A program made the translations under genes and the position numbers. The notes under the pieces are model-generated. The model was not told the DNA's origin, searched no databases, and saw nothing but the letters and a program-made list of their open reading frames with translations. A stretch of DNA of 64,000 nucleotides from Branchiostoma floridae (Eukaryota; Chordata; Leptocardii; Amphioxiformes; Branchiostomatidae). Each line of letters begins with the position of its first letter. The first letter of the stretch is position 1. Positions 33,430 to 45,300 of this stretch are shown here, piece by piece. The DNA lies in NCBI RefSeq assembly GCF_000003815.2, contig NC_049991.1:18818611-18882610 (forward strand), read 5' to 3'.

Positions 33430-34165
33430 CATTGTAACATTGATGATCAATAGTCTGTTCCAAGGCACAATGGTCTAATATCATTACACGGGAATAATCA
33501 CGTAATGTGTTCTAGAACGCATGGATGTCTGAACACTAGAATGTCATTTGGTCACAAACGTTGCTTTGATATCTTAAGCTGACCGATGTTTCACATTGTA
33601 ATGTTTGATTCTGTACACAGGAAAGGTCAAACATTGCGGTTTTAGAACGCATGAATGTCTGGACACTGCAATGTCATTGGGAAAAGTCGATCCACGAAAT
33701 TAAGTTTGATAATCAATATTTCAGAGCACAATGGTTTAATATCATCATACAAGAACAGTCATCAATTTTGTTTTTGAACGCATGAAACTCTTATGTCATT
33801 TGTAAACGAACACCTGAAACGTTGCTTTAGTTAAAAGTCGATCGATCCACGAAATTAGAGGATCAATATGTTTGATAATCAATATTTCAGAGCACAATGG
33901 TCTAATATCATAACATAACGGAACAATCTATCTATAATGTATTTTGTAAACAAAAACCTGAAACGTTGCTTTGGAAAAAAGTCCATCCACGAAATCAGCG
34001 TATTATCATGTATTTGAAAGAACAATTGTTTGATATTATTGCACAAGAACAATCAAACATGGTGTTCTAGAACTCATGAATGTCTGAACACTGGATTGTC
34101 ATTTGGTAAATGAAAACCCCAGAACGTTGCCTCTGGAAATATGTCGATCCACGCACCAAAGTACT
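33430..34165. repeat. Diverged tandem array, about 130-190-bp units
   Basis: CACAATGGTCTAATATCAT, GAACGCATGAATGTCTG, GAATGTCATTTGG, AACGTTGCTTTG and GTCGATCCACGAAAT recur in the same order about five times. Units differ by small deletions. No coding potential. Confidence 0.7.
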
Positions 34166-34236
34166 AAAATGGATTAGGGTTTAAATATGGTGTAAATTCC
34201 CCAGCCTTGGTCATGCGTAGGTCATTCATTCCGAAT

Positions 34237-34410
34237 ATCCAAGCAGATCCTACGGTGGCATAAGATAGTATCAAAAGCTGGTAGAGGAGTGAAGCTGGCT
34301 TTAATAGATAGGAGTGTGTTTCTCTACCGGCCAAATGTACACCTCTTGGCTGACTCCACTCCTTGGCCAGTTTAGTACTATCTTATGCCATCGTAGGATC
34401 TGCTTGGAGA
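34237..34410. mobile_element. Palindromic MITE (AAGCAGATCCTACGGTGGCA family)
   Basis: TCCAAGCAGATCCTACGG and TCGTAGGATCTGCTTGGA flank inverted GGCATAAGATAGTATC copies. Relatives at 38000, 48557 and 62833. Confidence 0.8.
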
Positions 34411-34419
34411 TTAGGTCTT

Positions 34420-36470
34420 TCCTGCCCTCTTGTGGTTCAGCGCTCCTAACAGCCCAACACCCCGCCCCACAATGACGGGCGGATTGTGTACTCGGTGTTG
34501 TCAAAATAGAGTCAGGTGAGGGATCGGCTCGTCAGTTCATACGTCTTTTGTAAAAGTAGTTAGTTTTTTTTTGACAGGAGAGACGCCTTTCGACATGGGA
34601 AGATTGAAAGTCGATTTGTTTATGTGGAGAAAGTAGACTTTACTCGGAAAAAGAAGAGAGTGTTAACATGGTTTGTTTTTCCTTAGCGACATGTACCAAT
34701 CTAGTCAAAACTGTTACGGACTACGAGGTCGCCTCCCATTCAAAGTTTGTTATATGCATTACTTTCGAAGGACAGAAGAAGGTGACTTCAAACCGGCTGT
34801 GTTAAGCACAGACATACATCATACAAGTTTCGTTCAGAAACAGCGTGCGAACTTGTGAGACTATCCCCATAAGGGCTAAGTGAGTTAATGTAAGTTGATC
34901 CCCTTCACGTCCCCGTTTAGACAGGGAGAAATAATGATGTGTTCTTGTCTGACAAAAGCGTAGTTACTGTACAAGACAGAGAACGTCAACAACACGGGTG
35001 GTATAACGGTTACAGCAAGGCCAAGTGACTGTACAGTAGAGGCCATTGCAAGGTAAGGTTTAAGACTGTTGTGCTATACGTTATATTTGAGACGTGTACG
35101 TGTTGTCTTTGTAAACATGGCTCTGAAAAGCTCCAAGAATGCCGGCAACAAGAAGGTCAGGTCACCGTGAAGGCAGGTAAGGCTTTGCCTGTACAGGTGT
35201 CGAACACCTTTACCTGTCGTGTCCTCCATTTTGACAAGACGAATGTTCAAGGTCATGTAGTCTCTGTGTGACGATCGAACTGTGCTCTCCACTATTTCTG
35301 TACGATGTTCAGTAACTGTTTTGATTTTGATTCTTTTAGTGATACTTCAGTCATTTTCAGCCTGCTTATTACATTGAAGACAAATTGTAAGCCACAAAGG
35401 AGCATGACAGATACTACAGATCAGGTAACAAACGTAATAGCAGTACAGGAACAATTCATGTGTTCAGTACAGTATTACATGTTGTTTTCCGGTTGATTAC
35501 ATCGAAGCGTGAACAGAAATCCTACCCAGTATTTAGTGTGATTAGTGAGACCAGATAGGCAAAGGGTAGAGTAATTAAGCGGTGCCGAACTGCTATACGT
35601 AACACAACATTGAAAATAATATCGCATTGGGGTAGCTAGTTTCTAGATAATCTACGATGTGGCATAAGTAACTGAACAGTTTAACCGGGGCAGATTTCTT
35701 TTTGCCACAAGAGACAGTTATTCAATAATTCATTGACTTACCATTACTTACCACTACTTTGAAGACAAACCTAGTTAATTTGAAAAATCCAGAGGGTCTT
35801 AAAATGATGACAAAAAGATATGAAATGGTCACAATATTGAAAGCATTTTTCAGTCGTTATGTGAATAGAGACAGGTAGAACGTAATTAACAAAGTTCAAC
35901 ATAATTTCACGCCACCCAATCAAAATGTGTTTACTCATAATGATCTAAGAACAAGAAACACAGGCGCAGGGAAAACGCAATATCTCTATATTTCTATGTC
36001 TCTTGTAGGGCCTATAGATGAATATAAATGAACAAGCAATGTTACGCGTTCGTCATTTAGATATTATCATACTGTCGAGTACACGTAATATCTGAAATAA
36101 AGAGAAACTACATCCAAAATTCGAGATATGTTGACATAGTTATGCGTCAATAACGCCATTGAAAACTAGTGGTGTACCTCATACATGTATCTAAGTCTAA
36201 AATCAAATAACGTTAGAGGAACAATTCTAAAGCAGTTGCTCTTCAGTATCCTCCAACATGGCCGCTGCGTATCTGGTTCCGTGATCGAACCCTCTGACAC
36301 AGATGAATAGCGGGAGCACCTTGTGGTTTTTGTTGGCGATGTCGTCCGTGTAAATTGATATCGATCGTCGATGTAACTGCTGAAATCCTGAATAATTAAT
36401 GACTCTCCAGAGACCCTTTACGGTCCCTTTGTTGGGCGGGCCCTGGGCGGGCCGTGGTTTAGCCTCCAAG
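34420..36470. other. Intergenic region between the two TMC genes; no gene recognised
   Basis: Several short open frames (35071-35271, 36227-36469) have no recognisable similarity or coding bias. Confidence 0.4.
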
Positions 36471-36478
36471 CAGATGTA

Positions 36479-36868
36479 TTATATAAAATTATTTCCTTGA
36501 TTTTCCGTCGTGCCAGGAGAGTTAAGATCTGAGAAGAAGTTTTGAATAAAGTTGTCTTTTAGTCTTTGTTTTATTTCGGACTGGGCGAATGAAGTGTTGC
36601 GATCACTGTTAATCAATAGGTAGGCAAAACCTGACTCCTCCAGGATTTTACTAACATTGGATAACCAGCATGGTATGTTACGTTTGTGTAAGTCCTGTTG
36701 TACACGGAGAGCTTCAAATTGAAGGCTACTTGTTGGTACTTCTTTAACTAATCTTTTGTAATACGAATACAATCTTGTATACACTTCGATCCACAGGGGG
36801 TACCTTCCAAGTTCTGCCCTTGTTGCAAGGTTACTCGCATTTTTATAATACTTCATTGTCATTGTCAT
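36479..36868 (-). mobile_element. Non-LTR retrotransposon ORF2 C-terminal fragment, 129 codons open
   Basis: ATRAELGRYPLWIEVYTRLY is the conserved C-terminal segment (ELGRxPL) of CR1-like ORF2 proteins, downstream of the RT domain. The RT motifs are absent. The adjacent ATGACA repeat gives the spurious MTMTM start. Confidence 0.65.
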
Positions 36869-37999
36869 TGTTATTATATAATGATATCCGGCTCAGTTTC
36901 TGTGTTCTACTATGGAAATAAGTACTCCTTTGGGACCCGGACACATTGGTCGCATGGTTATCTTATTTAAGTAGCTTACATTGATTTTGTATCAACTACT
37001 GATTTACATAATTCTGTTACCTCTTGTATCTTAATATCAATTTTTACAACTTTTTGTGTTGGATTTTACTCCCACTGCATATTGAAAGGCGACAGTAGCC
37101 AGTATACGGTTAACCTGGTACAATAAAAACAATGACAAGAGCAGAACATTTTATGTGTGTGAACTTGGCACTGTAACCAGGGTGTGGCCTAGTGATCAAT
37201 AAACTGTACTCATGGTAGACCAAAATGTACGAAGTGTACATATGTGATATTCAGGAGGTGAATGATAATGTCTCGATGGATATACACACCATGTTCAAGT
37301 CCGTCTGTTCCAGCGCTTGGCAAAGCTACTCGAAAAAAAAAAAAAAATCGCTCGCCCAATTCTTCTCCCCTGACTCCTTAACCAAGTAATCAAATTCGGT
37401 ATGCCCTCGGCTGCATTTCAAAGCGTCTCCGGCCCGCAAGGCACATGTATGACATTTTGAAGATAATTATTAGTTATATTGAGTTCACGCAAGTATTTTT
37501 TAATTTCGCTATCTTAGATACCAACATTTCTTCCAACACGCAAACCTTGAAGATATTTGATTGTCTGGGGTTAAAAAAAAGCAATCTCCCCTGTTTCTAT
37601 TTTCATCGCACGTACGTGCGCGTTTTCTAAAACATGCGGTGGTGACGCGATGTTTGATTAGTCTAGCTCGATGTTGTTTTTAAACTTCTGTACTTTCATC
37701 GACCGGTTATTCTTGGAAGGCCATGGAATTTGATGCAGTATGTATTACTAGTACATTATTGCCACCAAATAAAAGTATACATTTACGTATTTTCTTTTTT
37801 TCTGAGCAAATAGTTCCCCAAATGATCTTTAAAAAACTTTATTTCGGAGTCTTTGCATCTAAACAAACAAAAATAGCAAAAGAAAGACGTTTCAGCCTGA
37901 AGAAGGATAACAGACTCAGTGGCATTGGCTTTATGTGCTACTAAACGTCGTTTTATTGCAAATACGTATACACGGTGGTCATTACAATAGACACATAAT

Positions 38000-38250
38000 C
38001 TCCAAGCAGATCCTACTTTAGCATAATATACCAATAAGATACTTAGTTGTATCAAAAGCTGACAGAGGAGTGAAGTCGGCCTAGGAGTGTGTTTGGCTAC
38101 CGGAGATTTGCCTTCACTGAAACAGATTCCCAGTGGCTGATGACTCCCTTAGGCCAGCTATATTCCTTGGTCAGCTTTGATACTATCTTATGCCACTTGA
38201 CCGGTATGAAAGGAAAAGGTCACGATTTTTCCCACCAACCTCTGCTTGGA
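38000..38250. mobile_element. Palindromic MITE (same family as 34237)
   Basis: CTCCAAGCAGATCCTACTTT, AGCATAATATA and GATACTATCTTATGCCAC, ending AACCTCTGCTTGGA; longer and more worn than the 48557 copy. Confidence 0.7.
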
Positions 38251-38903
38251 AAGTAGAATAAAGTACAGTTAGTAAACAAGTTAAAAAGCTGACAGGACAA
38301 ATCGTCAAATTTAGTGCGGTTTCACCAAACGACTTTATAAGGTGCAAAGTTGACTGGGTTAATTCGGAAATAATCCGATTCGGCCGAATCAAATCTCCGG
38401 TACTGTTCATCATATTGTCGATAGTAATGCGTTTATAGAAAATCAGCGCTCGAGCTTTGACATAAGTAGCCCTTGAGTGAGCGTTTGGGGTCAGTTAAAA
38501 GCGCAGCTCTACAGCAGAAAAGAGCCACTCACACCACAGGGTACCGAGCTAAGCTGTGGATGAGAGCTCGCCTGTTATACTCTTCATAGGTTAGCACTCC
38601 GATAGATTTCTAAAGTTGGCTCAGTGTATGCACAGCTTGAAGGTAAGGTTAGGAGAACGCATAGCTTAATTTTTGCTAATCTTCAAGCAGATGTCGAAAG
38701 TCAAAATCGCAACGTTACGATTTCGCCTTTCTACTTCTGTTTTCGGGCGTCATACACATGTAAGCTGATAATTTTGCAACAACCGGTCTTTTTGCAACAT
38801 CATCACGGTCATAAAATATGAGATGTACTGAGAGTGTGAGGCAGTAAGACATGTTGTAGTTAGTTGGAGATATGGTTGACGATTCCGACTTCTTGTTTTC
38901 CAG

Positions 38904-39264
38904 CTGTCTACCCCATCTTAACTGAAAAAGGATCCGGACAGCCGAAGAGCCCTTCGTGATTCGCACAACTCCGACAGTCTTCCTTTCCGAAGTCCTGGAG
39001 GGAACAACGGTTACAAAAGACACTTCTTGAAGAGACCTGAAGAGACTTTCCTGGAAACCATCCTCATTTCATAACAGACATCTGTTTCATAACAAGACTT
39101 GTCAAGGAGACTCTTTTCCTTATAAGGCTTGTAGAGACGTTCCGGAAAGAATCTTTTCCTTATAAGGTTTATAAAGACGTTCCGGGAACCCTTTTTCCTT
39201 ATAAGGCTTGTAGAGACGTTCCGGGAAGACTCGTTTTCTAATAAGGCTATAGAAACGTTCCAAG
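38904..39264 (+). promoter_or_regulatory. 5' leader of TMC gene 2 with a 40-bp tandem repeat carrying three CArG boxes
   Basis: A leader exon probably starts after TTTTCCAG (38903); a donor GAAG|GTAAGG at 38642 could close an upstream leader exon. From about 39105 to 39262 a unit of 39-40 bp (TTTTCCTTATAAGG, GTAGAGACGTTCCGGGAA) repeats four times up to the ATG. CCTTATAAGG at 39118, 39158 and 39197 is a perfect CArG box; the fourth (39237) is degenerate. Confidence 0.6.
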
Positions 39265-39325
39265 ATGTCAGACTCGCCGCTTCCCGGACAGGTGGAGGAA
39301 AAGGAGATGCAGGAGATAGAGAAAG
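39265..39325 (+). CDS. TMC gene 2, exon a (start codon)
   Basis: 61 nt, ATG directly after the CArG repeat, donor AAAG|GTAAGA, ends phase 1. Confidence 0.7.
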
Positions 39326-42300
39326 GTAAGAACTTCGCCTTGGCTCAAACACACCTTGTAACTTTTTGTCAGTCTAAGTTGGTCTCATGTTATTCACCTT
39401 CTTTGGGTTGAATCTTATCATTCGACAAAAATATATATGGTTCTAAGCTAAGGCGCATTGAAAAACACCCTTAAACGATACAACGTAGCCATGGTGAAAT
39501 AAAACTTTCTCTCTTTCTCATTCTTTCTTTCTCAATCTCACTCTCTAGTTCTCTCTCTCTAGTTCTCTCTCTCTCTCTCAAGTATCCGTCTGTCTTTCTC
39601 TCTCGACCTCTCTCACACTACACGACGTTTATTTTAATGTGAAACGCTGTATTTGCAAAAAACGAACAAACCAGAATTGAAGCCATCTAGCGATAAGCAT
39701 ACAAACTGCAACTCAAAACAACCCTATTATCGATATGCAAATATCCTGTTTACTCTTCCCTAGGGGCGACCGACGGACCAATCAGCTCGCCGTCTCAGTC
39801 TGACGTCATCAGCACCAACAACATCCTCGCCTCAATGCCCAGTAAGACAAGTCAGGTGAGAAAAACTCACGTACGTAGTCTGACCAGGAAATAACCTTAG
39901 CGAGATGATCTACAGGTGTTAGACAAACCTTTTCTTCAAGACAAACCGCAAGGAAAACAGGTAGGAATGTCTCGTATGTTCATCACAAGAGTTTGGAGTC
40001 GTAATCGAAGTGAATAGCGGAGTAAATCTAAGTTTTTGATGTGGGTGAATACAGCTGACAACTCGAGGTCGGTAAACTCCAGGGTTTTGACGCTCTGCAC
40101 GTTACGTCAACTGTCTTTTTTGGGCCCGTTTTCAACGTTTTTAAAAGATGTTTAAGCTGTAGCTTTACCTGAAGTTTTGTGTACGTTTGGGGCTGCTATG
40201 ATAAACAGATCTGTGCTTTAAAACAGCGCGATCGCTCAGAAAACTCGTCTGAAAACGCGGCACGTTTGCCGGGCAGGCCGCCATATTTTCTCCGGGGTTG
40301 TCGAACTTCGGTGGCGCTGTGAGGAGGCGGGTCTTACCTGGCGTACAGGTGTGCACAGGTGTCTTCTTCTACAGCAGGATCTGGTTTACTCAACACTTTC
40401 ATCTTGCCGCATTATAGTCAGGTTTCGAAAAAATGCATTGTGTTTTGGCTTCATAGGTAAGAACTAAACTAACGGACTCAACATCGAACTGGGAAAAAAT
40501 ATCGATCTTTTCTGACCAACATTCAACTTCAACTCAGGTGTGTAACGCTAGCGTTAACAGGTTGCATCACCAGATTTACCTGCCTCAGCACCTGTGAATG
40601 TTTTGTTCACAGAACTAATTCAATTTTTGCAATTGCCATATTCAAGTATGCACATACGTTAATATTGCAAACTTTGAATTCTCACTTTTCTCAGTTATAT
40701 TTGCCATTATTGCCCATTAATGTTTTCTCACAAACTCAACAACACACATGGAATGATGGAAATTCCATAATTTTCCCGCTGACAATTGACAAGCTGTAAA
40801 TTCCGAGGTTGGCCCAAGAAGCGAGCAATCCCTTATCTTTAATTCTTTGTATGTTAGTTCTACTACAAGATATCTAAAATATACCATTTAGTAATACACA
40901 TAGCAAACTACAATGTATTGGACTAGTTAAACTATTTTGATGTAATAGTATATTTACGACAGCAGCCGACGCGACCTCTCAACAATCTCGTCCAAGCCAA
41001 GGCACTAATTCTCATCAAAACTACACAAACCACACATCAAACTATTCCTTAGAATGTGTATTTTAATATATCCCAATCCAAGATTCCTAACTTTTCAAAT
41101 TCTTGAAAATTTTTACGATTGAAAACTGTCTCACCTCGCAGTATGGCTTTGCCGTGGTCGAAAAACTTCGGGATTTTTCGTAGCTCCGCCCACAAGCCTC
41201 CTCTTGCCGGAAAAACACGAATAATACCTTATATAGGCAGGGAAACCCCTTGGCAATGCCCAAATATGGAACGGTGTCAGCGCGGCTCCGGCCCGAAATC
41301 CCGGCCCGCGCCGCCCCGGCCCGGAGACGGGGGCATATGCCGCACGTTTCCAGAAATATCTCCTTGCACTTATCATGTATTTTAAAGCCATTTACAGGTT
41401 ATTTTAACAACTAAATTCCCTTCATTTTGATGTATAGTACATGTATATTGGTCTTAAAATTGTTGAGATATCGCCACAGAAAGTGGCAACACAGGGTGTT
41501 TTCACTGATTTTGCTGGGGTCAGGTCACGTGACTGAACACCCTACTAATACTAAATGTTATACTAAGCCTCTTCCATTACTGGGAAAATATCTTTTTCAG
41601 TAATGCTGTTGAAAAAAAAAGAATACAACCAAAATGACAATAAAAATAAACTACTGGTTCAAGCTGTCCAAGATCTGTGGCACCTGTTTTTGCCATCAAC
41701 TTGATGAAGAATGATTTTAACGTTTGAACAAAGTCTTCTTTGTTACACAACCTTCCTTTAATTCTTCAGTAAACATTTTGACGACCATCTGTTGCCTTCA
41801 TCGGTACAAAATTAGGGCTTGAAATACTTTTTTTTGCATACCTGCACTGGTGCAGGTAACATTGAAAATTACCTGCACGAGACAAATTTCACCTGCACTA
41901 CTCTGAATTTAGGAAGCATGGATCATACTAAAATTGTTGGGTTCGCTTAAAAGGCTGGGCTGTCTACCAGGCCAGGCTACCTGGCCTGTCTACCTGGCCT
42001 GGCTATCACGTCAGGCTACTCAGATCCCCCCATTCATAGCCCCATCATATGGCATTCAGCTGATTGACAGGCATAGTAATTGCTAATCTCCCGACACTGC
42101 AAGTGACCTGAGGTTGGCCTGTCCACCACTGGCTGGGCCCTTCGGGAATGTGTCTGGTAGGCCTTCCTTGCAGCGTTAGGAACACAAGTACCAGTACTGA
42201 CTGTTTGTGTATGTTTGTGGGTGTGTGAATGTGGGTGTGTACATGTATGTAACGTTATGTGTGTGTGTGTGTGTAAGAATGGGCTTGCCAGCAACAGAAA

Positions 42301-45300
42301 TTTGTTTCTTTATGGAATATCTATCTTCTAGAACAGAAACCATCTCAGCTCGTGCAACAAGAAGGAAGAGCATAAATCCCTGTAAAGCTAAACTTGTACT
42401 GCCCAGGGGGGGGGGGGGGTATAATTACATTTACCTCCTTGTTCTCTATGCTAGTATGCTATGCTAGTATGACATACACAATCTCGGTAGTCACATAGCC
42501 TTTTTGAGGCTGTGGATTGTTATCCAATGTACAATTTTTTGTGTCCAGGACAGAGCCCAATCCTCTCATTCCACTGCCAATAATCTCTCCAACCCCCTTG
42601 TACAATTTGGAGTGGGGAAAGTACTGTACAGCACAAATTTTGTGTCGACTCAAAGGAATTTTGAACCCAGGACCTCTGTTTTCTAGGTCTAAACCCTAAA
42701 GCATTTACTCAACACAGTACTCAGGTACAGTACTTGAATGTGTTCCTGACATGCTGCAAGGAAGGCCTACCAGACACATTCCCGAAGGGTCCAGCCAGTG
42801 GTGGACAGGTTAACCTCAGGTCACTTGCAGGGTTAAAGATTAGCAATTACTATGCCTGTCAATCAGCTATTTTGGCTGAATGCCATATGATGGGGCTATG
42901 AATGGGGGGATCTGAGTAGCCTGACGTGATAGCCAGGCCAGGTAGACAGGCCAGGTAGCCTGGCCTGGTAGACAGCCCAGCCTTTTAAGCGAACCCAAAA
43001 TTGTTCAGTAACCTTTGCTATTTTTTCTTTTACACACTATAGGTGTTAACAGTCAATGCAGCTAATAACAATCCATATACAGCTACATCATAGGACATTT
43101 CTATTTATAAAACCCAACTACATAGACCAGTGCAGGTTGGGGGCAGGTAGACATCAGAAATACCTGCACAGCTCCAATTTCACCTACACTAACCTGCATA
43201 TGCAGGTGGTATTTCAAGCCCTGAAAATAGAACAAATACTATCAGTGCTGTATGAACTAGACAGAGTCAGTGCAATCCAAACTTGAACCCATTGTATTGT
43301 AACGTAATTACTTGACATTTGAATGTTCTCGAACATGATACATTAAGCGTCCTAGCCGCTTTGTGACATAGCGGCAAGGATGCGATAGTGTATGTTTCAT
43401 TTTGTACCGATGGTCGTCAAAACGTTCACTGAAGAATTAAAGGAAGGTTGTGTAACGTTAACGAAGAAGACATCGTTCCATTGATCTACCAATCTGATGA
43501 AACTATTTACGATTTTAACACTTGTTTCAACTTTCGTTTTTCTCCTTCGCAGTGGTCTGGCATGTCAGCACACAGACTTGGGCAGTTGGTTAATGTACTG
43601 GGAGAAAAATCAACATAATTGAGAAAAACAAAACAAAATAACAAACAAGCTGTACATCTTTGTTTTTGTTTGAACATTCGTTTATTCATGAAAGCTCAAA
43701 TCGGCCTGTAGGCCGCTTTTCATTGAGGTCATGAAGGAAGAGGCAAGGGTCAGACAGAGATATAGTTTAGATCATTTAATGTTAGATAACTAAATCTAAG
43801 TCTACATGTCCTGTGGTACCACCGTTTTTTCATCAAACTGATTTAGAAGAATGCCATTTTAAGAACGCCGTGTATATACAGACCCTGACCTCTCATTGCA
43901 AATATTATTGTCAATGATATGATGTTATACACTCCATTTTAGATGATATGTAAGTTATCCTACACCATGTATATATTTTTATGTATTGTCTGTGTTTGTC
44001 AGCAGGGCTAGCCCTTTGTAATAGCCGTAGGCTAGTTGGGCAGCCCTGGCTGTGTGTTCGCAGCTACAGCCAAACCAATAAATAAATAAATAACGCCATT
44101 TTAGCATTTACAATTTCTTCAATTTTCTCCTTCTCAGTGGTCAGGCATGTCGTCACACAGACGGGGGCGGTCAGTACGGCACCGGTCAGCGCGGTCGTCG
44201 CGGGGCGCCCGGCCGGCGGTTCTGGATGTCGAAGGTCAGGGTCAGGACGAAGCTGACCTTCTGGCGGAGGAGATCGCAGAGGGAAAGATGGCCATCAGGG
44301 ATCTCGCGAAACCCATGGAGACTAAACGAGAGATGTTGTGAGTACCGTAAACCTTGAAATATGTGTGGCCGTGTAATCGACAGGGCGTTGGGCTCAGGTC
44401 CAAGAGGTCCTGGGTTCTAACCCTACCATGTCTCCGATCTTGTGCTCTTGGGAAAGGCGCTTTACAGACTTTCCTCACTTCACTCATGATCACTGACACT
44501 GGTAAAAATGAGTACTTGGCTTTGGCTAGGGACGTCCATTGGATGGGACATTGAATTAAGACTGTTCCATGTATAATGGTCAACATAATGATTGTGGGCA
44601 CCAAAAGGAAGAAAGAAAGAAAGAAAATATATTGCCAGCCTAGGAAAAAAATTGTTGTGTTTCCAGTGTTTCAGTCCTGAAGGAATTAGGGTTGGGAAAA
44701 AGGTGATCAGATAACGACTAATTGGTCTACTAGTAGTGTAATTATTGACTGTTTATTTGTATGTGTTCAGAGAATCACACCTGGTCTAGTAGACGACATA
44801 TTGCACAGTCATTGCTGGATAAATAAACCAAAGGTGAAAGTGAAAGGAGTGAAAATGACACTCCCTGTTCCTCTGAGGGTGTGTCGGACTGTGTCACGCA
44901 ACTACATGTAGGTGGTAATACAGGTGACCACTTACAGATTGATCTGCATAGAAAAGAGGTACAAAAAGACGTAAAATTTAGTTCATTCAGGGAAATCGTC
45001 GCAGGTTTGTTTGCCTTAGCATCCAAACATACACTTTTCCTTGCATTTTTTAGCTTAATTTTTGCCTGTACATTTTTCACGTTTCACACCCCAACCCTTT
45101 GTCCCTTGTATTTTGTTTTTACAAAGCCTTGTCCCAAACCTTGCCTGCAACATACTACCCTAGATCTTTACATTGTTATATTAGTTTCTTGTTGCCCTGT
45201 GTGAGTGCTCAGTCAGTATTCTTTCTGTCTGACCAAAACGTGTGCACTTTGTTTATTGAACTTCAGTGTAAACATGGCAACTTATTTCTGTAAGGGATTT

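Noticed and set aside
33430..34165. CRISPR-like spaced repeats
   Set aside because: Units are long, diverged and tandem without constant spacers, in an animal genome.
36227..36469. 80-codon minus-strand frame ending AAAMLEDTEEQLL
   Set aside because: No recognisable family, no splice context and next to a MITE end; not supported as a gene.
39011..39352. 113-codon open frame on the minus strand with repeated KRKG/RNVF units
   Set aside because: Antisense reading of the 40-bp leader repeat of TMC gene 2; period not a multiple of three overall and no homology.
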